From assembly GCF_009757775.1 (NCBI RefSeq), contig NZ_RHLK01000002.1, positions 378,113 through 442,112 on the forward strand: a DNA stretch of 64,000 nucleotides, given 5' to 3'. The DNA comes from Paenibacillus lutrae (lineage in GTDB: Bacteria > Bacillota > Bacilli > Paenibacillales > NBRC-103111). The position numbers were made by a program, and so were the translations under genes. The notes below the pieces were generated by a model. It worked only from the letters and a program-made list of their open reading frames with translations. It searched no databases and was not told the origin of the DNA. Positions 36,359-46,161 of the stretch are shown here, piece after piece (position 1 is the first letter of the stretch; every line of letters starts with the position of its first letter).

Positions 36359-36874
36359 ATTAGTAAAGATCACATGGTTAACGATGAGATTCGCGCGAAG
36401 GAAGTCCGCCTGATTGGACCTGAAAGCGAACAACTCGGCATCAAACCGATTCGCGAAGCACTCCAAATGGCTATCGACGCCAATTTGGATCTGGTGAACG
36501 TAGCGCCTACGGCCAAGCCGCCGGTATGCCGCATCATGGACTATGGGAAATACCGTTACGAAATGCAAAAGAAAGACAAAGAAGCCCGCAAGAACCAGAA
36601 AATTGTGGACATCAAAGAGATTCGCTTGAGCGCTACGATCGACGAGCACGATTTCCAGACGAAGCTGCGCAATGCGGTTAAATTTTTGAGTGACGGTGAT
36701 AAAGTGAAGGCGTCTGTCCGTTTCCGCGGCCGTGAGATCGCTCACGCTGAGAACGGCAGAAGAGTGCTTGAACGTCTTGCGACTGAGACGGCGGAAATCT
36801 CCAGCATGGAGCGTGCTCCAAAGCTTGAAGGCCGTAGCATGATCATGATCTTAACACCCAAAGTAACTGTGTAA
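36359..36874 (+). CDS. infC: Translation initiation factor IF-3
   Basis: IF-3 binds the 30S subunit and rejects non-canonical start codons. The chosen start is ATT, preceded by GGAGGTGG at a good distance. It gives 171 residues beginning (M)SKDHMVNDEIRAKEVRLIG, exactly where Bacillus InfC begins with its own AUU. The TTG five codons upstream lies inside the ribosome site. N- and C-terminal IF-3 domains are both complete (KPPVCRIMDYGKYRYE, KASVRFRGREIAH). Use of AUU lets IF-3 limit its own synthesis. Confidence 0.95.
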   Translation: MSKDHMVNDEIRAKEVRLIGPESEQLGIKPIREALQMAIDANLDLVNVAPTAKPPVCRIMDYGKYRYEMQKKDKEARKNQKIVDIKEIRLSATIDEHDFQTKLRNAVKFLSDGDKVKASVRFRGREIAHAENGRRVLERLATETAEISSMERAPKLEGRSMIMILTPKVTV

Positions 36875-36881
36875 AATTACT

Positions 36882-36901
36882 GGGCGCGTATTTACGCGCC
36901 C
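36882..36901 (+). other. Intercistronic hairpin between infC and rpmI
   Basis: A perfect 9-bp GC-rich stem, GGGCGCGTA / TACGCGCCC, with a two-base spacer and no T run, begins 8 bp after the infC stop. It could be an mRNA processing or stability element. Confidence 0.7.
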
Positions 36902-36935
36902 TGCCCTATGAATTTTATTGAGGAGGAACTTCTAG

Positions 36936-37136
36936 ATGCCTAAGATGAAAACCCACAGCAGCTTGAAAGGCCGTTTTAAAATTACTGGTACTGGTAAAGT
37001 GAAAAGATACAAAGCTTACAGAAACCACCTGCTCAGCGGCAAATCCGGCCGTCAAAAGCGCGTTCTTGGTACAAACCCGGTTATGGCTCCTGGCGACGTA
37101 AAGCGCCTGAAGCAAGGTCTTGCACAAATTAAGTAA
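36936..37136 (+). CDS. rpmI: 50S ribosomal protein L35
   Basis: The 66-residue very basic protein matches L35 throughout (MPKMKTHSSLKGRFKITGTG, RNHLLSGKSGRQKR). GAGGAGG precedes the ATG. It is the second gene of infC-rpmI-rplT and assembles into the large subunit. Confidence 0.97.
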   Translation: MPKMKTHSSLKGRFKITGTGKVKRYKAYRNHLLSGKSGRQKRVLGTNPVMAPGDVKRLKQGLAQIK

Positions 37137-37179
37137 TTTCATTGCACCCTTACCCAAAATTGTTTAGGAGGTCTTCATT

Positions 37180-37539
37180 ATGGCAAGAGTCAAGGGCGGC
37201 TTTACATCCCGTCGTCGTCATAAAAAAGTATTAAAATTAGCAAAAGGTTATTTCGGTTCCAAACACCGTCTGTTTAAAACGGCTAACGAGCAGGTTATGA
37301 AATCCCTGCTGTATGCATACCGTGACCGTCGTACAAAGAAACGTGATTTCCGCAGACTGTGGATCGTTCGTATCAACGCAGCAGCACGCGTTAACGGGCT
37401 TTCCTACAGCAAACTGATGCACGGCCTTAAGCTGGCTGGTATCGAAGTAAACCGTAAAATCCTGGCTGAGCTGGCTGTCCACGATGCAAAAGCATTCGCT
37501 GATCTGGCTACTGCTGCCAAACAAAAAGTTAACGCCTAA
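37180..37539 (+). CDS. rplT: 50S ribosomal protein L20
   Basis: The 119-residue basic protein matches L20 ([36 protein letters not shown]). L20 is needed early in 50S assembly and in Bacillus also represses this operon by acting on its leader. TAGGAGG precedes the ATG, and a terminator follows. Confidence 0.98.
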   Translation: MARVKGGFTSRRRHKKVLKLAKGYFGSKHRLFKTANEQVMKSLLYAYRDRRTKKRDFRRLWIVRINAAARVNGLSYSKLMHGLKLAGIEVNRKILAELAVHDAKAFADLATAAKQKVNA

Positions 37540-37553
37540 CAGGTGTTTTTCCG

Positions 37554-37590
37554 AATCGCCATGCGCATAATAGCGTATGGCGATTTCTTG
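37554..37590 (+). terminator. Terminator of infC-rpmI-rplT
   Basis: AATCGCCATGCGC pairs with GCGTATGGCGATT, followed by TTCTTG, 15 bp after the rplT stop. Confidence 0.75.
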
Positions 37591-37639
37591 TATCTGGAGG
37601 GTTAAAGGAAAAGGATTCTAAATATTTATCCGAAAGTTG

Positions 37640-37668
37640 TTGACTATAGTCAGCGGCATGCATATAAT
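37640..37668 (+). promoter_or_regulatory. SigA-type promoter of the ilv operon
   Basis: TTGACT and a perfect TATAAT are spaced by 17 bp. Transcription would begin near 37675, directly before the T-box leader. Confidence 0.9.
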
Positions 37669-37675
37669 TATCTCT

Positions 37676-38048
37676 AAATCAATATTCTAAATTGTAAGAC
37701 TCATCAGAAATCGGCTGTGAAGAGGACGAAGTTATAAGGGCCCTTATGCTCAGAGAGCGATAGGAAACGCTGAAACCATCGCCATAATCCCTTTGTACGA
37801 GCTCACCTCGGAGCTGTTCTCCTGAAAAGCAAGCGGACGTTGAAGTAAGAACCGCTTGGTGAATAGGGAGAATCGGAGTGGCACACGTTACCGTGCCGAG
37901 TGTGCATTATGCTTCGTCATGATGTAACCTGTAAAGGTCGTGTGCTGTGAGGCATGTGACAAACTAGGGTGGTACCACGGAAGAATTCAGACCCCTTTCG
38001 TCCCGTAAGACGCCGGATTTCCGGCGCGGGGAGGACTGGGGTTTTTTG
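37676..38048 (+). promoter_or_regulatory. Leucine T-box leader of the ilv operon
   Basis: The T-box core AGGGTGGTACCACGG is at 37966-37980, and the AG-bulge sequence CAGAGAGCG occurs in Stem I. Alignment with known T-boxes puts the specifier at CTC (37802-37804, before ACCTCGGAG), a leucine codon, as in the Bacillus ilv-leu operon. A terminator (CAGACCCC..GGGGTTTTTT, about 37989-38047) follows and would be avoided when uncharged tRNA-Leu binds. Confidence 0.92.
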
Positions 38049-38101
38049 CATGTTAACATGACTGGATCAGAATAAGCGAAACGAACGGGAGGAGGATTCT
38101 C

Positions 38102-39844
38102 ATGAATGTGGGGACAGCCAAAAGATCAAAGGAAGAATTGATGGAAGCTATGCGGAAGCCGGATCTGATTAACGGATCGGAAATCTTGCTGCGCAGCTTG
38201 GTGTTGGAGGGCGTGGAATGCGTCTTCGGTTATCCGGGCGGTTCCGTATTGTATATCTATGACGCCATGCACGGATTTTCCGATTTCAAGCATCTGCTTA
38301 CGCGTCATGAGCAAGGTGCGATTCATGCGGCAGACGGTTATGCGAGGTCAACCGGCAATGTGGGTGTCTGTATTGCGACATCGGGTCCGGGAGCGACTAA
38401 CCTGGTTACAGGGATCGCCACGGCATACATGGATTCCGTTCCATTAGTTGTCATTACAGGTAATGTGGCAACGACGGCTATTGGTACTGATGCTTTCCAG
38501 GAAGCGGACATTACGGGTATTACAATGCCGATTACGAAGCACAGCTACCTGGTGCGCGATGTTAACGATCTTCCCCGGGTAATCCATGAGGCATTCTATA
38601 TCGCGAACACAGGCCGCAAAGGACCGGTTCTGATTGATATCCCCAAAGACGTTTCCGCACAAACAGCTGTGTACCAGGCGGTGAGTGAAGTCAATATCCG
38701 CGGGTACAACCCGACGGTTCAGCCGAATAAATTGCAGGTAGAGAAATTGATCAAGGCAATCGACGAGGCGGAGCGGCCGATCGTGATCGCCGGCGGAGGC
38801 GTTGTGTACTCGAACGCTTCCGAGCAGTTGATCGAATTCATCAACAAAACGAGAATTCCGGTTACGACGACGCTTCTGGGTCTTGGCGGATTTCCGAGCG
38901 CACACGAGCTGTGGGTAGGAATGCCCGGCATGCACGGAACCTATACGGCTAACCAAGCGATCCAGAACGCGGATCTCGTAATCTCGATCGGTTCCCGGTT
39001 TGATGACCGGGTTACGATGAAACTGGACGGCTTCGCCCCGCAAGCGAAGAAGATTGCGCACATCGATATCGATCCCGCGGAGATCGGCAAGAACGTGAAG
39101 ACGGACATCCCGGTTGTCGGTGATATCCGCTCCGTACTGGAGTATGCGAATACCAAAGCGAAACCGGCGCATGCGGAAGACTGGATTGTCAGACTTCAAG
39201 AGAGCAAGAAGAACTTCCCGCTGCGTTATAAGGATTCGGACACGGTATTGAAACCGCAGTACGTTATTGAGATGATCAACGAGTCGACGCAGGGCGAAGC
39301 GATTGTTACAACCGACGTAGGCCAGCACCAGATGTGGGCCGCCCAGTACTATCGCTTCAAGAACCCGCGGTCCTGGGTATCTTCCGGCGGTCTGGGTACG
39401 ATGGGCTTCGGATTCCCCTCGGCCATCGGAGCGCAAATGGGCAACCCCGATAAGCTGGTTGTCTCGATCAACGGCGACGGCGGTATGCAGATGTGTTCGC
39501 AGGAACTTGCCATCTGCGCAATTAATAACATCCCGGTCAAAATCGTAGTCATCAATAACCAGGTGCTCGGCATGGTCCGCCAATGGCAGGAGATCATCTA
39601 TGACAACCGGTACAGTCATATTGATCTTGCAGGCAGCCCGGACTTCGTGAAACTGGCCGAAGCATACGGCGTCAAAGGCCTTCGCGCTACGAACAAGGAA
39701 GAAGCGCAGCGCGCATGGAAAGAAGCGCTCGACACGCCGGGACCGGTTCTGATCGATTTCGTTGTCGCCAAGCATGAGAATGTATTCCCGATGGTTACGC
39801 AGGGCAGCACGATCAGCGAAATGCTGATGGGGGAGGACGATTAA
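38102..39844 (+). CDS. ilvB: Acetolactate synthase, large (catalytic) subunit
   Basis: IlvB condenses pyruvate to acetolactate, or pyruvate with 2-oxobutyrate, using thiamine diphosphate. It is the first common step of valine, leucine and isoleucine synthesis. The 580-residue protein has the N-terminal [12 protein letters not shown] and [15 protein letters not shown] (catalytic glutamate region), and the TPP-binding NGDGGMQM through [21 protein letters not shown] precedes the ATG. It is first in the operon after a Leu T-box. Confidence 0.97.
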   Translation: MNVGTAKRSKEELMEAMRKPDLINGSEILLRSLVLEGVECVFGYPGGSVLYIYDAMHGFSDFKHLLTRHEQGAIHAADGYARSTGNVGVCIATSGPGATNLVTGIATAYMDSVPLVVITGNVATTAIGTDAFQEADITGITMPITKHSYLVRDVNDLPRVIHEAFYIANTGRKGPVLIDIPKDVSAQTAVYQAVSEVNIRGYNPTVQPNKLQVEKLIKAIDEAERPIVIAGGGVVYSNASEQLIEFINKTRIPVTTTLLGLGGFPSAHELWVGMPGMHGTYTANQAIQNADLVISIGSRFDDRVTMKLDGFAPQAKKIAHIDIDPAEIGKNVKTDIPVVGDIRSVLEYANTKAKPAHAEDWIVRLQESKKNFPLRYKDSDTVLKPQYVIEMINESTQGEAIVTTDVGQHQMWAAQYYRFKNPRSWVSSGGLGTMGFGFPSAIGAQMGNPDKLVVSINGDGGMQMCSQELAICAINNIPVKIVVINNQVLGMVRQWQEIIYDNRYSHIDLAGSPDFVKLAEAYGVKGLRATNKEEAQRAWKEALDTPGPVLIDFVVAKHENVFPMVTQGSTISEMLMGEDD

Positions 39845-39845
39845 G

Positions 39846-40334
39846 ATGATCACCAAGCATACCATTTCCATTCTAGTTAACAATCAGCCAGGCGTCCTCC
39901 AGCGTGTATCCGGTTTATTCGGCCGCAGAGGATATAACATTGAAAGCATCACCGTCGGGGAGTCCGAAGAAATCGGACTTTCCCGGATGGTTATCGTAAC
40001 CAACGGGGACGACAATACGTTGGAACAAATCTCCAAGCAGCTGTACAAACTAGTCGATGTCATCAAAGTCATTGATCTGAGCAAGAACCCGATGGTTGCC
40101 CGCGAACTGGCACTCATCAAAGTAAACGCAGAGCCGTCTCAGCGTCCCGAAATTCTGGGAATTGTCGATACGTTCCGCGCAGCAGTCGTTGACATCGGTC
40201 CGAGTTCCCTGATTGTTCAGACAATCGGAGACTCGGATAAGATTGACGCTATGATCGAACTGCTCCGTTCCTACGGGATTCGGGAGCTCACAAGAACAGG
40301 CGCTACTGCGATGATTCGCGGCGCGATCAAGTAA
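39846..40334 (+). CDS. ilvN: Acetolactate synthase, small (regulatory) subunit
   Basis: The 162-residue subunit has an N-terminal ACT domain (HTISILVNNQPGVLQRVSGLF, residues 4-75) that mediates valine feedback, and the small-subunit C-terminal domain (about 85-160). It starts one base after the ilvB stop, with its ribosome site inside ilvB. The name ilvH is used in Bacillus for the same subunit. Confidence 0.95.
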   Translation: MITKHTISILVNNQPGVLQRVSGLFGRRGYNIESITVGESEEIGLSRMVIVTNGDDNTLEQISKQLYKLVDVIKVIDLSKNPMVARELALIKVNAEPSQRPEILGIVDTFRAAVVDIGPSSLIVQTIGDSDKIDAMIELLRSYGIRELTRTGATAMIRGAIK

Positions 40335-41489
<1,155 letters not shown>

Positions 41490-41512
41490 TACAAGCTTGA
41501 TCTAATAAGCAG

Positions 41513-41551
41513 CACCTCACTATGCCCGATGCGGAAGTGAGGTGTTTTCTT
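41513..41551 (+). terminator. Terminator-like hairpin after ilvC
   Basis: CACCTCAC pairs with GTGAGGTG across a 16-base loop and is followed by TTTTCTT. It would reduce, not necessarily stop, transcription into the aminotransferase gene. Confidence 0.6.
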
Positions 41552-41571
41552 AACACGAAAGGAGCTACATC

Positions 41572-42777
41572 ATGAATTATCGGTTCTCTAAAACTTTGGA
41601 GGCATTCTCCTCCTCCGCGGTACGTGAAATCCTCAAGCTCACACAAGGCAGTTCCATCATTTCCTTCGCGGGCGGACTTCCGGCGGAAGAATTCTTCCCG
41701 ATAGATGCGGTCAAAGAAGCATTGGCCCGTGTTATGGAGGGAGGCACGTCTGCCATGCAGTACGGGCTGACGGAAGGATACGTCCCGCTGCGCCAGAGCA
41801 TCTGCAAACGGATGGCGGCCAAGGGCATGAACGTAACGCCAGACGATATGATGCTGACGACAGGCTCCCAGCAGACCATTGATCTGCTGACCCGCATTTA
41901 TGTGGATGAGGGCGATGTCATTCTTGTGGAGCGTCCTACTTATCTGGCTGCCATCCAGGTATTCCAGGCGCGCGGCGCACGAATCGTTTCGGTCCAAAGT
42001 GACCGTCACGGTATGGACCTGGACGACCTGGCTGCACAAATCAGAGAGCATAAGCCAAAAATGGTCTATGTAAATCCAAACTTCTCCAACCCGGCAGGAC
42101 GCGTATGGAGCCTGGAGCGCCGCCAGGGGCTTCTGGAAGCATGCCGCAGCAACGATGTGCTCATCTTGGAAGATGATCCCTACGGTGAGCTCAGATTCGG
42201 TACAACCGAAGTGCTGCCGTCTATCTTCTCCCTGGATCAGCACCCGGAAGGAAGCTGCGTGGTCTACACGAGCACTTTCTCCAAAATCGTAGCCCCTGCG
42301 CTGCGTACAGGATGGGTTATGGGCGATCGTTCCGTCATCCGTGCAATCGCCCAGGCCAAGCAGGCAGCGGATCTCCAGTCGAGTACACTCGACCAGCAGA
42401 CGCTTTACCAGCTCATGGAGCACTTTGATATGGATGCGCATATCGAATTGATTTCCACGGAGTACGAGAAGCGGATGCAGTACATGGTGCAGCTGCTCCG
42501 TGAGAAGAACTGGCCCGGCGTCGTCTGGAACGATCCGCAGGGCGGCATGTTCATCTGGCTGGAACTCCCGCCGCACATCGATACGCAGGCGCTTCTGCCG
42601 ACCGCTGTGCAGCACGGGGTCGCTTATGTCCCGGGTGTATCGTTCTATGCGGATCAGCCGCTGCGCAATACGATGCGCCTGAACTTCACATACTCCAGTC
42701 CGGAAGTTCTGAAGCTCGGTATGGAGCGTCTGGATGCCGTTCTGAAGCCGGTGCTTGCCGGAACGTCAAGTCTTTAA
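41572..42777 (+). CDS. PLP-dependent class I/II aminotransferase
   Basis: The 401-residue fold-type I aminotransferase has the PLP lysine Lys238 in TSTFSKIVAPALRTGW. It also shows YGLTEGYVPLRQSI, NPNFSNPAGRVWS and the C-terminal arginine in NTMRLNFTYSS. It belongs to the LysN / 2-aminoadipate and MocR-catalytic-domain group, without the GntR DNA-binding part. Members often accept branched-chain, aromatic or aminoadipate substrates. Its position between ilvC and leuB suggests branched-chain transamination, which is inference. AAAGGAGC lies before the ATG. Confidence 0.85.
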   Translation: MNYRFSKTLEAFSSSAVREILKLTQGSSIISFAGGLPAEEFFPIDAVKEALARVMEGGTSAMQYGLTEGYVPLRQSICKRMAAKGMNVTPDDMMLTTGSQQTIDLLTRIYVDEGDVILVERPTYLAAIQVFQARGARIVSVQSDRHGMDLDDLAAQIREHKPKMVYVNPNFSNPAGRVWSLERRQGLLEACRSNDVLILEDDPYGELRFGTTEVLPSIFSLDQHPEGSCVVYTSTFSKIVAPALRTGWVMGDRSVIRAIAQAKQAADLQSSTLDQQTLYQLMEHFDMDAHIELISTEYEKRMQYMVQLLREKNWPGVVWNDPQGGMFIWLELPPHIDTQALLPTAVQHGVAYVPGVSFYADQPLRNTMRLNFTYSSPEVLKLGMERLDAVLKPVLAGTSSL

Positions 42778-42828
42778 TCCTCCCGTCTTCAGCGTTACTT
42801 GGTGCTGACACAAAGCCGCAACGAACCG

Positions 42829-42876
42829 GCCTGAATCCGCTCTTGATACGAGAGAGCGGGTTCGGGCTTTTTTTAT
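42829..42876 (+). terminator. Terminator after the aminotransferase gene
   Basis: GCCTGAATCCGCTCT pairs with AGAGCGGGTTCGGGC and is followed by seven T. Confidence 0.9.
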
Positions 42877-43121
42877 TAACCAAGGAAAAGGCAGGGGCTT
42901 GAAGATGTCAGGCAAGATGACAAGAGGACAAGATGACAAGATGGCAGTAGGGGAATAACGGAAGAATATGCAATTCAGGCATGTTATAGGATAAACCTAT
43001 GAAACTGATAGCTTTTATATCTTAGCCAGGGTTGCCCAGATATGGTACAACAGAAGGTAGAGTAGGGACCCGGTAAGTAAAGGTCCTGTCAGTTACGGAC
43101 AATCCAAAGGAGTGAACGAAC
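42877..43121. other. Intergenic region before leuB
   Basis: No gene is seen. CAAGATGACAAG occurs twice (about 42913-42940). An inverted repeat ATAGGATAAACCTAT lies near 42989-43003. An independent promoter for leuB is expected because a strong terminator precedes the region, but I could not place it with confidence. Confidence 0.4.
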
Positions 43122-44201
43122 ATGTCAGACGTAAAAAAAATCGCCGTTATCGCCGGTGACGGTATCGGACCGGAAGTAGTTGCGGAAGCGGAGAAAGTTC
43201 TTAAAAAGACCGAGGAGCTTTTCGGCCACCGTTTTGAAACGGAGCACGGGCTGTTTGGCGGTATCGCGATCGATGAGAAAGGCACGCCGCTGCCGCAGGA
43301 AACGCTGGAAATGTGTCAGCGCGCGGATGCCGTGCTGCTCGGAGCGGTGGGCGGTCCCAAGTGGGACAATAACTCGAAGGAGCTTCGCCCGGAAACCGGC
43401 CTTCTCGGAATCCGCAAAGCCCTCGGCTTGTTCTCGAATATTCGTCCGGCTGTCGTGTTCGACTGCCTGAAGGATGCATCTACGCTCAAGCCGGAAGTGC
43501 TTGACGGAACGGACTTGATCGTGGTCCGTGAGCTGACAGGCGGTATTTATTTCGGCGAGAAATTCCGCCGCGAGACGGAGAACGGCCAGGAAGCGGTAGA
43601 TACTTGCGCTTACAACGTAAGCGAAATAGAGCGCATTGCCCGCCAAGCGTTCGAAATCGCACGTACGCGCAGCAAGAAGCTGGCGTCGGTAGACAAAGCC
43701 AACGTGCTGGAAACTTCCCGTCTGTGGAGAGAAACAGTGATCCGCATCTCGGCGGATTACCCGGATGTTGAGCTGGAGCACGTGCTCGTCGACAACTGCG
43801 CGATGCAGCTTCTGCGCCGTCCATCGAGCTTCGATGTCATCGTTACCGAGAACATGTTCGGCGATATTCTGAGTGACGAAGCAGCGATGCTGACCGGCTC
43901 GATCGGGATGCTGTCCTCCGCATCCCTGGGCGAAGGAAGCTTCGGTTTGTACGAGCCGGTACACGGCTCTGCGCCGGATATCGCGGGTCAAGGCATCTCG
44001 AACCCGATTGCCACGATTCTATCCGTCGCGCTGATGTTCCGTCTGACATTCGGCTATCACGAAGCGGCCGATGCGATCGAACGTGCCGTGAAGGAAGTGT
44101 TGGATGCGGGACACCGCACAGGCGACATCGCAGTCGACAAGTCCAAAGCGATCGGCACGACGGCTATGGGCGACCTGATCGTTGCGGCTATCCGTAAGTA
44201 A
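43122..44201 (+). CDS. leuB: 3-isopropylmalate dehydrogenase
   Basis: LeuB oxidises and decarboxylates 3-isopropylmalate to 2-oxoisocaproate in leucine synthesis, with NAD+ and a divalent metal. The 359-residue protein shows [43 protein letters not shown] and [18 protein letters not shown], all in place. AAAGGAGTG precedes the ATG. No leuA, leuC or leuD is present in the window, and a terminator separates it from ilvBNC and the aminotransferase. Confidence 0.96.
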   Translation: MSDVKKIAVIAGDGIGPEVVAEAEKVLKKTEELFGHRFETEHGLFGGIAIDEKGTPLPQETLEMCQRADAVLLGAVGGPKWDNNSKELRPETGLLGIRKALGLFSNIRPAVVFDCLKDASTLKPEVLDGTDLIVVRELTGGIYFGEKFRRETENGQEAVDTCAYNVSEIERIARQAFEIARTRSKKLASVDKANVLETSRLWRETVIRISADYPDVELEHVLVDNCAMQLLRRPSSFDVIVTENMFGDILSDEAAMLTGSIGMLSSASLGEGSFGLYEPVHGSAPDIAGQGISNPIATILSVALMFRLTFGYHEAADAIERAVKEVLDAGHRTGDIAVDKSKAIGTTAMGDLIVAAIRK

Positions 44202-44211
44202 ATTCTATCAA

Positions 44212-44254
44212 CAGGCGTGCAGAGAGAGAATTTTGCTTTCTGTACGCCTTCTTA
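44212..44254 (+). terminator. Terminator of leuB
   Basis: AGGCGTGCAGAGAG pairs with CTTTCTGTACGCCT, followed by TCTT. Confidence 0.7.
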
Positions 44255-44379
44255 TTTATAGAAGAAGCTGTTCGGCGGGGTAGATGCTGGGGCTGAGTAT
44301 CAGGATGAAATCCCCCTTAATAACTTTACATTTAATGGGAAGTATTCATGGTAATTATCATCTAGTATAGCTTATAATA

Positions 44380-44408
44380 TTGACTTTCATATAGGCGGAT
44401 GATACCAT
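44380..44408 (+). promoter_or_regulatory. Possible promoter of the peroxiredoxin gene
   Basis: TTGACT and TACCAT are spaced by 17 bp and lie 40 bp before the ATG. Just upstream, GGTAATTATCA (about 44350-44360) resembles half of a Fur/PerR palindrome but does not have the 7-1-7 form. Confidence 0.5.
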
Positions 44409-44448
44409 CTTCTCGACTGGGAAACATTTGAAGGAGGAATTATTGCAT

Positions 44449-44994
44449 ATGGCAGAACGTTTGGTAGGCAAACCGGCCCCTGATTTTACTATGGAAACAG
44501 CATACGGCGACGGAACGGAATTCGGTACAGCATCCCTTTCCGATTACAAGGGAAAATGGCTCGTTCTTTTCTTCTATCCGCTTGATTTTACATTTGTATG
44601 CCCGACAGAAATTACTGCCCTGAGCGAAGCTTCTTCCGTTTTCAAAGATTTGAAAACAGAAATCCTCGGTGTATCCGTAGACAGCAAACATTCTCACCGT
44701 GCATGGATCAATACTCCACGTAACGATAACGGTCTCGGCCAACTCAATTTCCCTCTCGCAGCTGACCTGACTAAATCCGTGTCCCGCGACTATGGTGTTC
44801 TGATCGAAGAAGAAGGCGTAGCACTTCGCGGCCTCTTCATTATTGATCCAGAAGGCGAACTGAAGTATCAGGTTGTCAATCACAACGATGTAGGCCGCAG
44901 CGTGGATGAGACTCTTCGCGTCCTGCAAGCACTTCAATCCGGTGGTCTGTGCCCCATGAACTGGAAACCAGGCGACAAGAATCTGACTGTGTAA
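44449..44994 (+). CDS. Typical 2-Cys peroxiredoxin (AhpC/Prx1 type)
   Basis: The 181-residue peroxidase reduces hydrogen peroxide and organic peroxides. The peroxidatic cysteine is in DFTFVCPTE and the resolving cysteine in GGLCPMNW near the C-terminus. GGAGG lies 11 bases before the ATG. An in-frame TTG two codons earlier cannot be excluded as the start. No AhpF lies beside it, so its reductant is probably thioredoxin or a distant AhpF. Two hairpins follow, the second a terminator. Confidence 0.93.
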   Translation: MAERLVGKPAPDFTMETAYGDGTEFGTASLSDYKGKWLVLFFYPLDFTFVCPTEITALSEASSVFKDLKTEILGVSVDSKHSHRAWINTPRNDNGLGQLNFPLAADLTKSVSRDYGVLIEEEGVALRGLFIIDPEGELKYQVVNHNDVGRSVDETLRVLQALQSGGLCPMNWKPGDKNLTV

Positions 44995-45025
44995 TTATCC
45001 CGGTTAATTTTAACCGGATTTGTAC

Positions 45026-45069
45026 AAGCTCCTCATGTTCCGCTTTCGGGCGGAAGCGGGGAGCTTTTA
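45026..45069 (+). terminator. Terminator of the peroxiredoxin gene
   Basis: AAGCTCC..TTCCGC pairs with GCGGAA..GGAGCTT, followed by TTTA. A smaller perfect hairpin CCGGTTAA / TTAACCGG stands between it and the stop codon. Confidence 0.75.
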
Positions 45070-45218
45070 TTTACTCTCCACAGCATACGAGCGGCCGGTA
45101 GTCCGAGAACTGCGTGAATTCCAGGAGACTGCCGAATCGGCTGTGCCGCAGGCGATGCAGGTCCAAACCGGTGCCGGAGCTGAGGAGGAACATCTAGGAT
45201 CAAAAGGAGGCGAATGGA

Positions 45219-45605
45219 GTGGAGGTCCCCAAAGAACTGCTCTATACCCCGAAGCATATGTGGGTAAGGATTGAAGCGGAACGGGCCGTAATCGGGCTGA
45301 CGGATTATGCCCAGCTTGAGATGGGAATGGTTGTATTTGCAGATTTGCCTCAGGAAGGCGATGAGGTCACAGCGGGTGATTATCTAGGCAGTATGGAGAC
45401 GGTGACGGATGAGTCGGAACTGTTTGCTCCTATATCCGGCAAAGTGGTATCGGCGAACTGGCTCCTGAGGAAGGAGCCTCATTTTATAAACCGGTTCCCC
45501 TATGGTTCCGGCTGGCTGTTTGTGATGGAGTACAATAATCCGCAAGAGCTTGAGCTGCTGTGGACGGCGGAACGCTATGCAGAAATCTATCACGCGCAGG
45601 AGTAA
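45219..45605 (+). CDS. GcvH-like protein lacking the lipoyl lysine
   Basis: The GTG start has AAAAGGAGG eight bases upstream. The 128-residue protein follows glycine-cleavage H protein along its length (YTPKHMWVRIE, GLTDYAQLEMG, FADLPQEGDEV, FAPISGKVVSAN). At the lipoylation site the family reads ESVK and this protein reads METVTD, placing Thr63 where the lysine should be. It therefore should not carry lipoate and is unlikely to work as an H protein. No gcvT or gcvP is nearby. A regulatory or chaperone-like role is speculative. Confidence 0.8.
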   Translation: MEVPKELLYTPKHMWVRIEAERAVIGLTDYAQLEMGMVVFADLPQEGDEVTAGDYLGSMETVTDESELFAPISGKVVSANWLLRKEPHFINRFPYGSGWLFVMEYNNPQELELLWTAERYAEIYHAQE

Positions 45606-45680
45606 CAACGGGAAATAACGGAAACGCCCCGAAATGGGCAGGAGAAGCGGGAAGGGACCCTGGAGCGGGTCTGCTCCCGT

Positions 45681-45950
45681 TTATTTTCGTGCAGCGTTAG
45701 GAAGGGGCTTTTCCAGTGCATACAAATCCTCTTCCAGCGAAGCCATCCGTTCCATCATAGTGGCTCGCGCGTCCTTAATGCCCTCATTGTAGAAATGTGG
45801 AGAAAGCTTGGATATAACAAATTCAAGAACCCCGTCAGCTGCCAAATCCCCGATCGTTTCACCCCGCTCTTTTTCGAAAAAAAATTGAATATCGTTCCTC
45901 ATCTGCTGCTTGATTTCCGTGGGAAGCGCGGATGCCCGGAATGTACGCAT
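45681..45950 (-). CDS. DUF2164 family protein
   Basis: The start used has GAGGAGG upstream. The 19 codons before it are discarded. The 89-residue product matches DUF2164 (PTEIKQQMRNDIQFFFEKERGE cut short here, then GVLEFVISKLSPHFYNEGIKD). It is a small helical cytosolic protein of unknown function. It converges on the GcvH-like gene. Confidence 0.8.
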   Translation of the reverse strand: MRTFRASALPTEIKQQMRNDIQFFFEKERGETIGDLAADGVLEFVISKLSPHFYNEGIKDARATMMERMASLEEDLYALEKPLPNAARK

Positions 45951-46161
45951 AACCGATTCCTCCTCTATTCCTATAATCAAATTCGTATAGCCTTCATTAT
46001 TCCACAACCTTTATTCGAGGTGCAAAAAGTAAATCGTAGAATCGAACATGACAAAAGAAAAAACGTCCGCTATCTACGCGGGAATGCGCAGAATGGGGGA
46101 CGTTGTACAGAAGAAGAGTGCATCTTGCGTGTTCTATCTGTATGCTGGGTTAACTGTTCGT

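Noticed and set aside
38444-39883. Long open frame (479 codons) antisense to ilvB
   Set aside because: Same reason as for pgi. The product resembles no protein and has no ribosome site. Similar shadows oppose the radical SAM and aminotransferase genes.
42913-42940. Direct repeat CAAGATGACAAG before leuB
   Set aside because: Only two copies of a simple purine-rich 12-mer. It is noted in the intergenic entry but gives no evidence of function.
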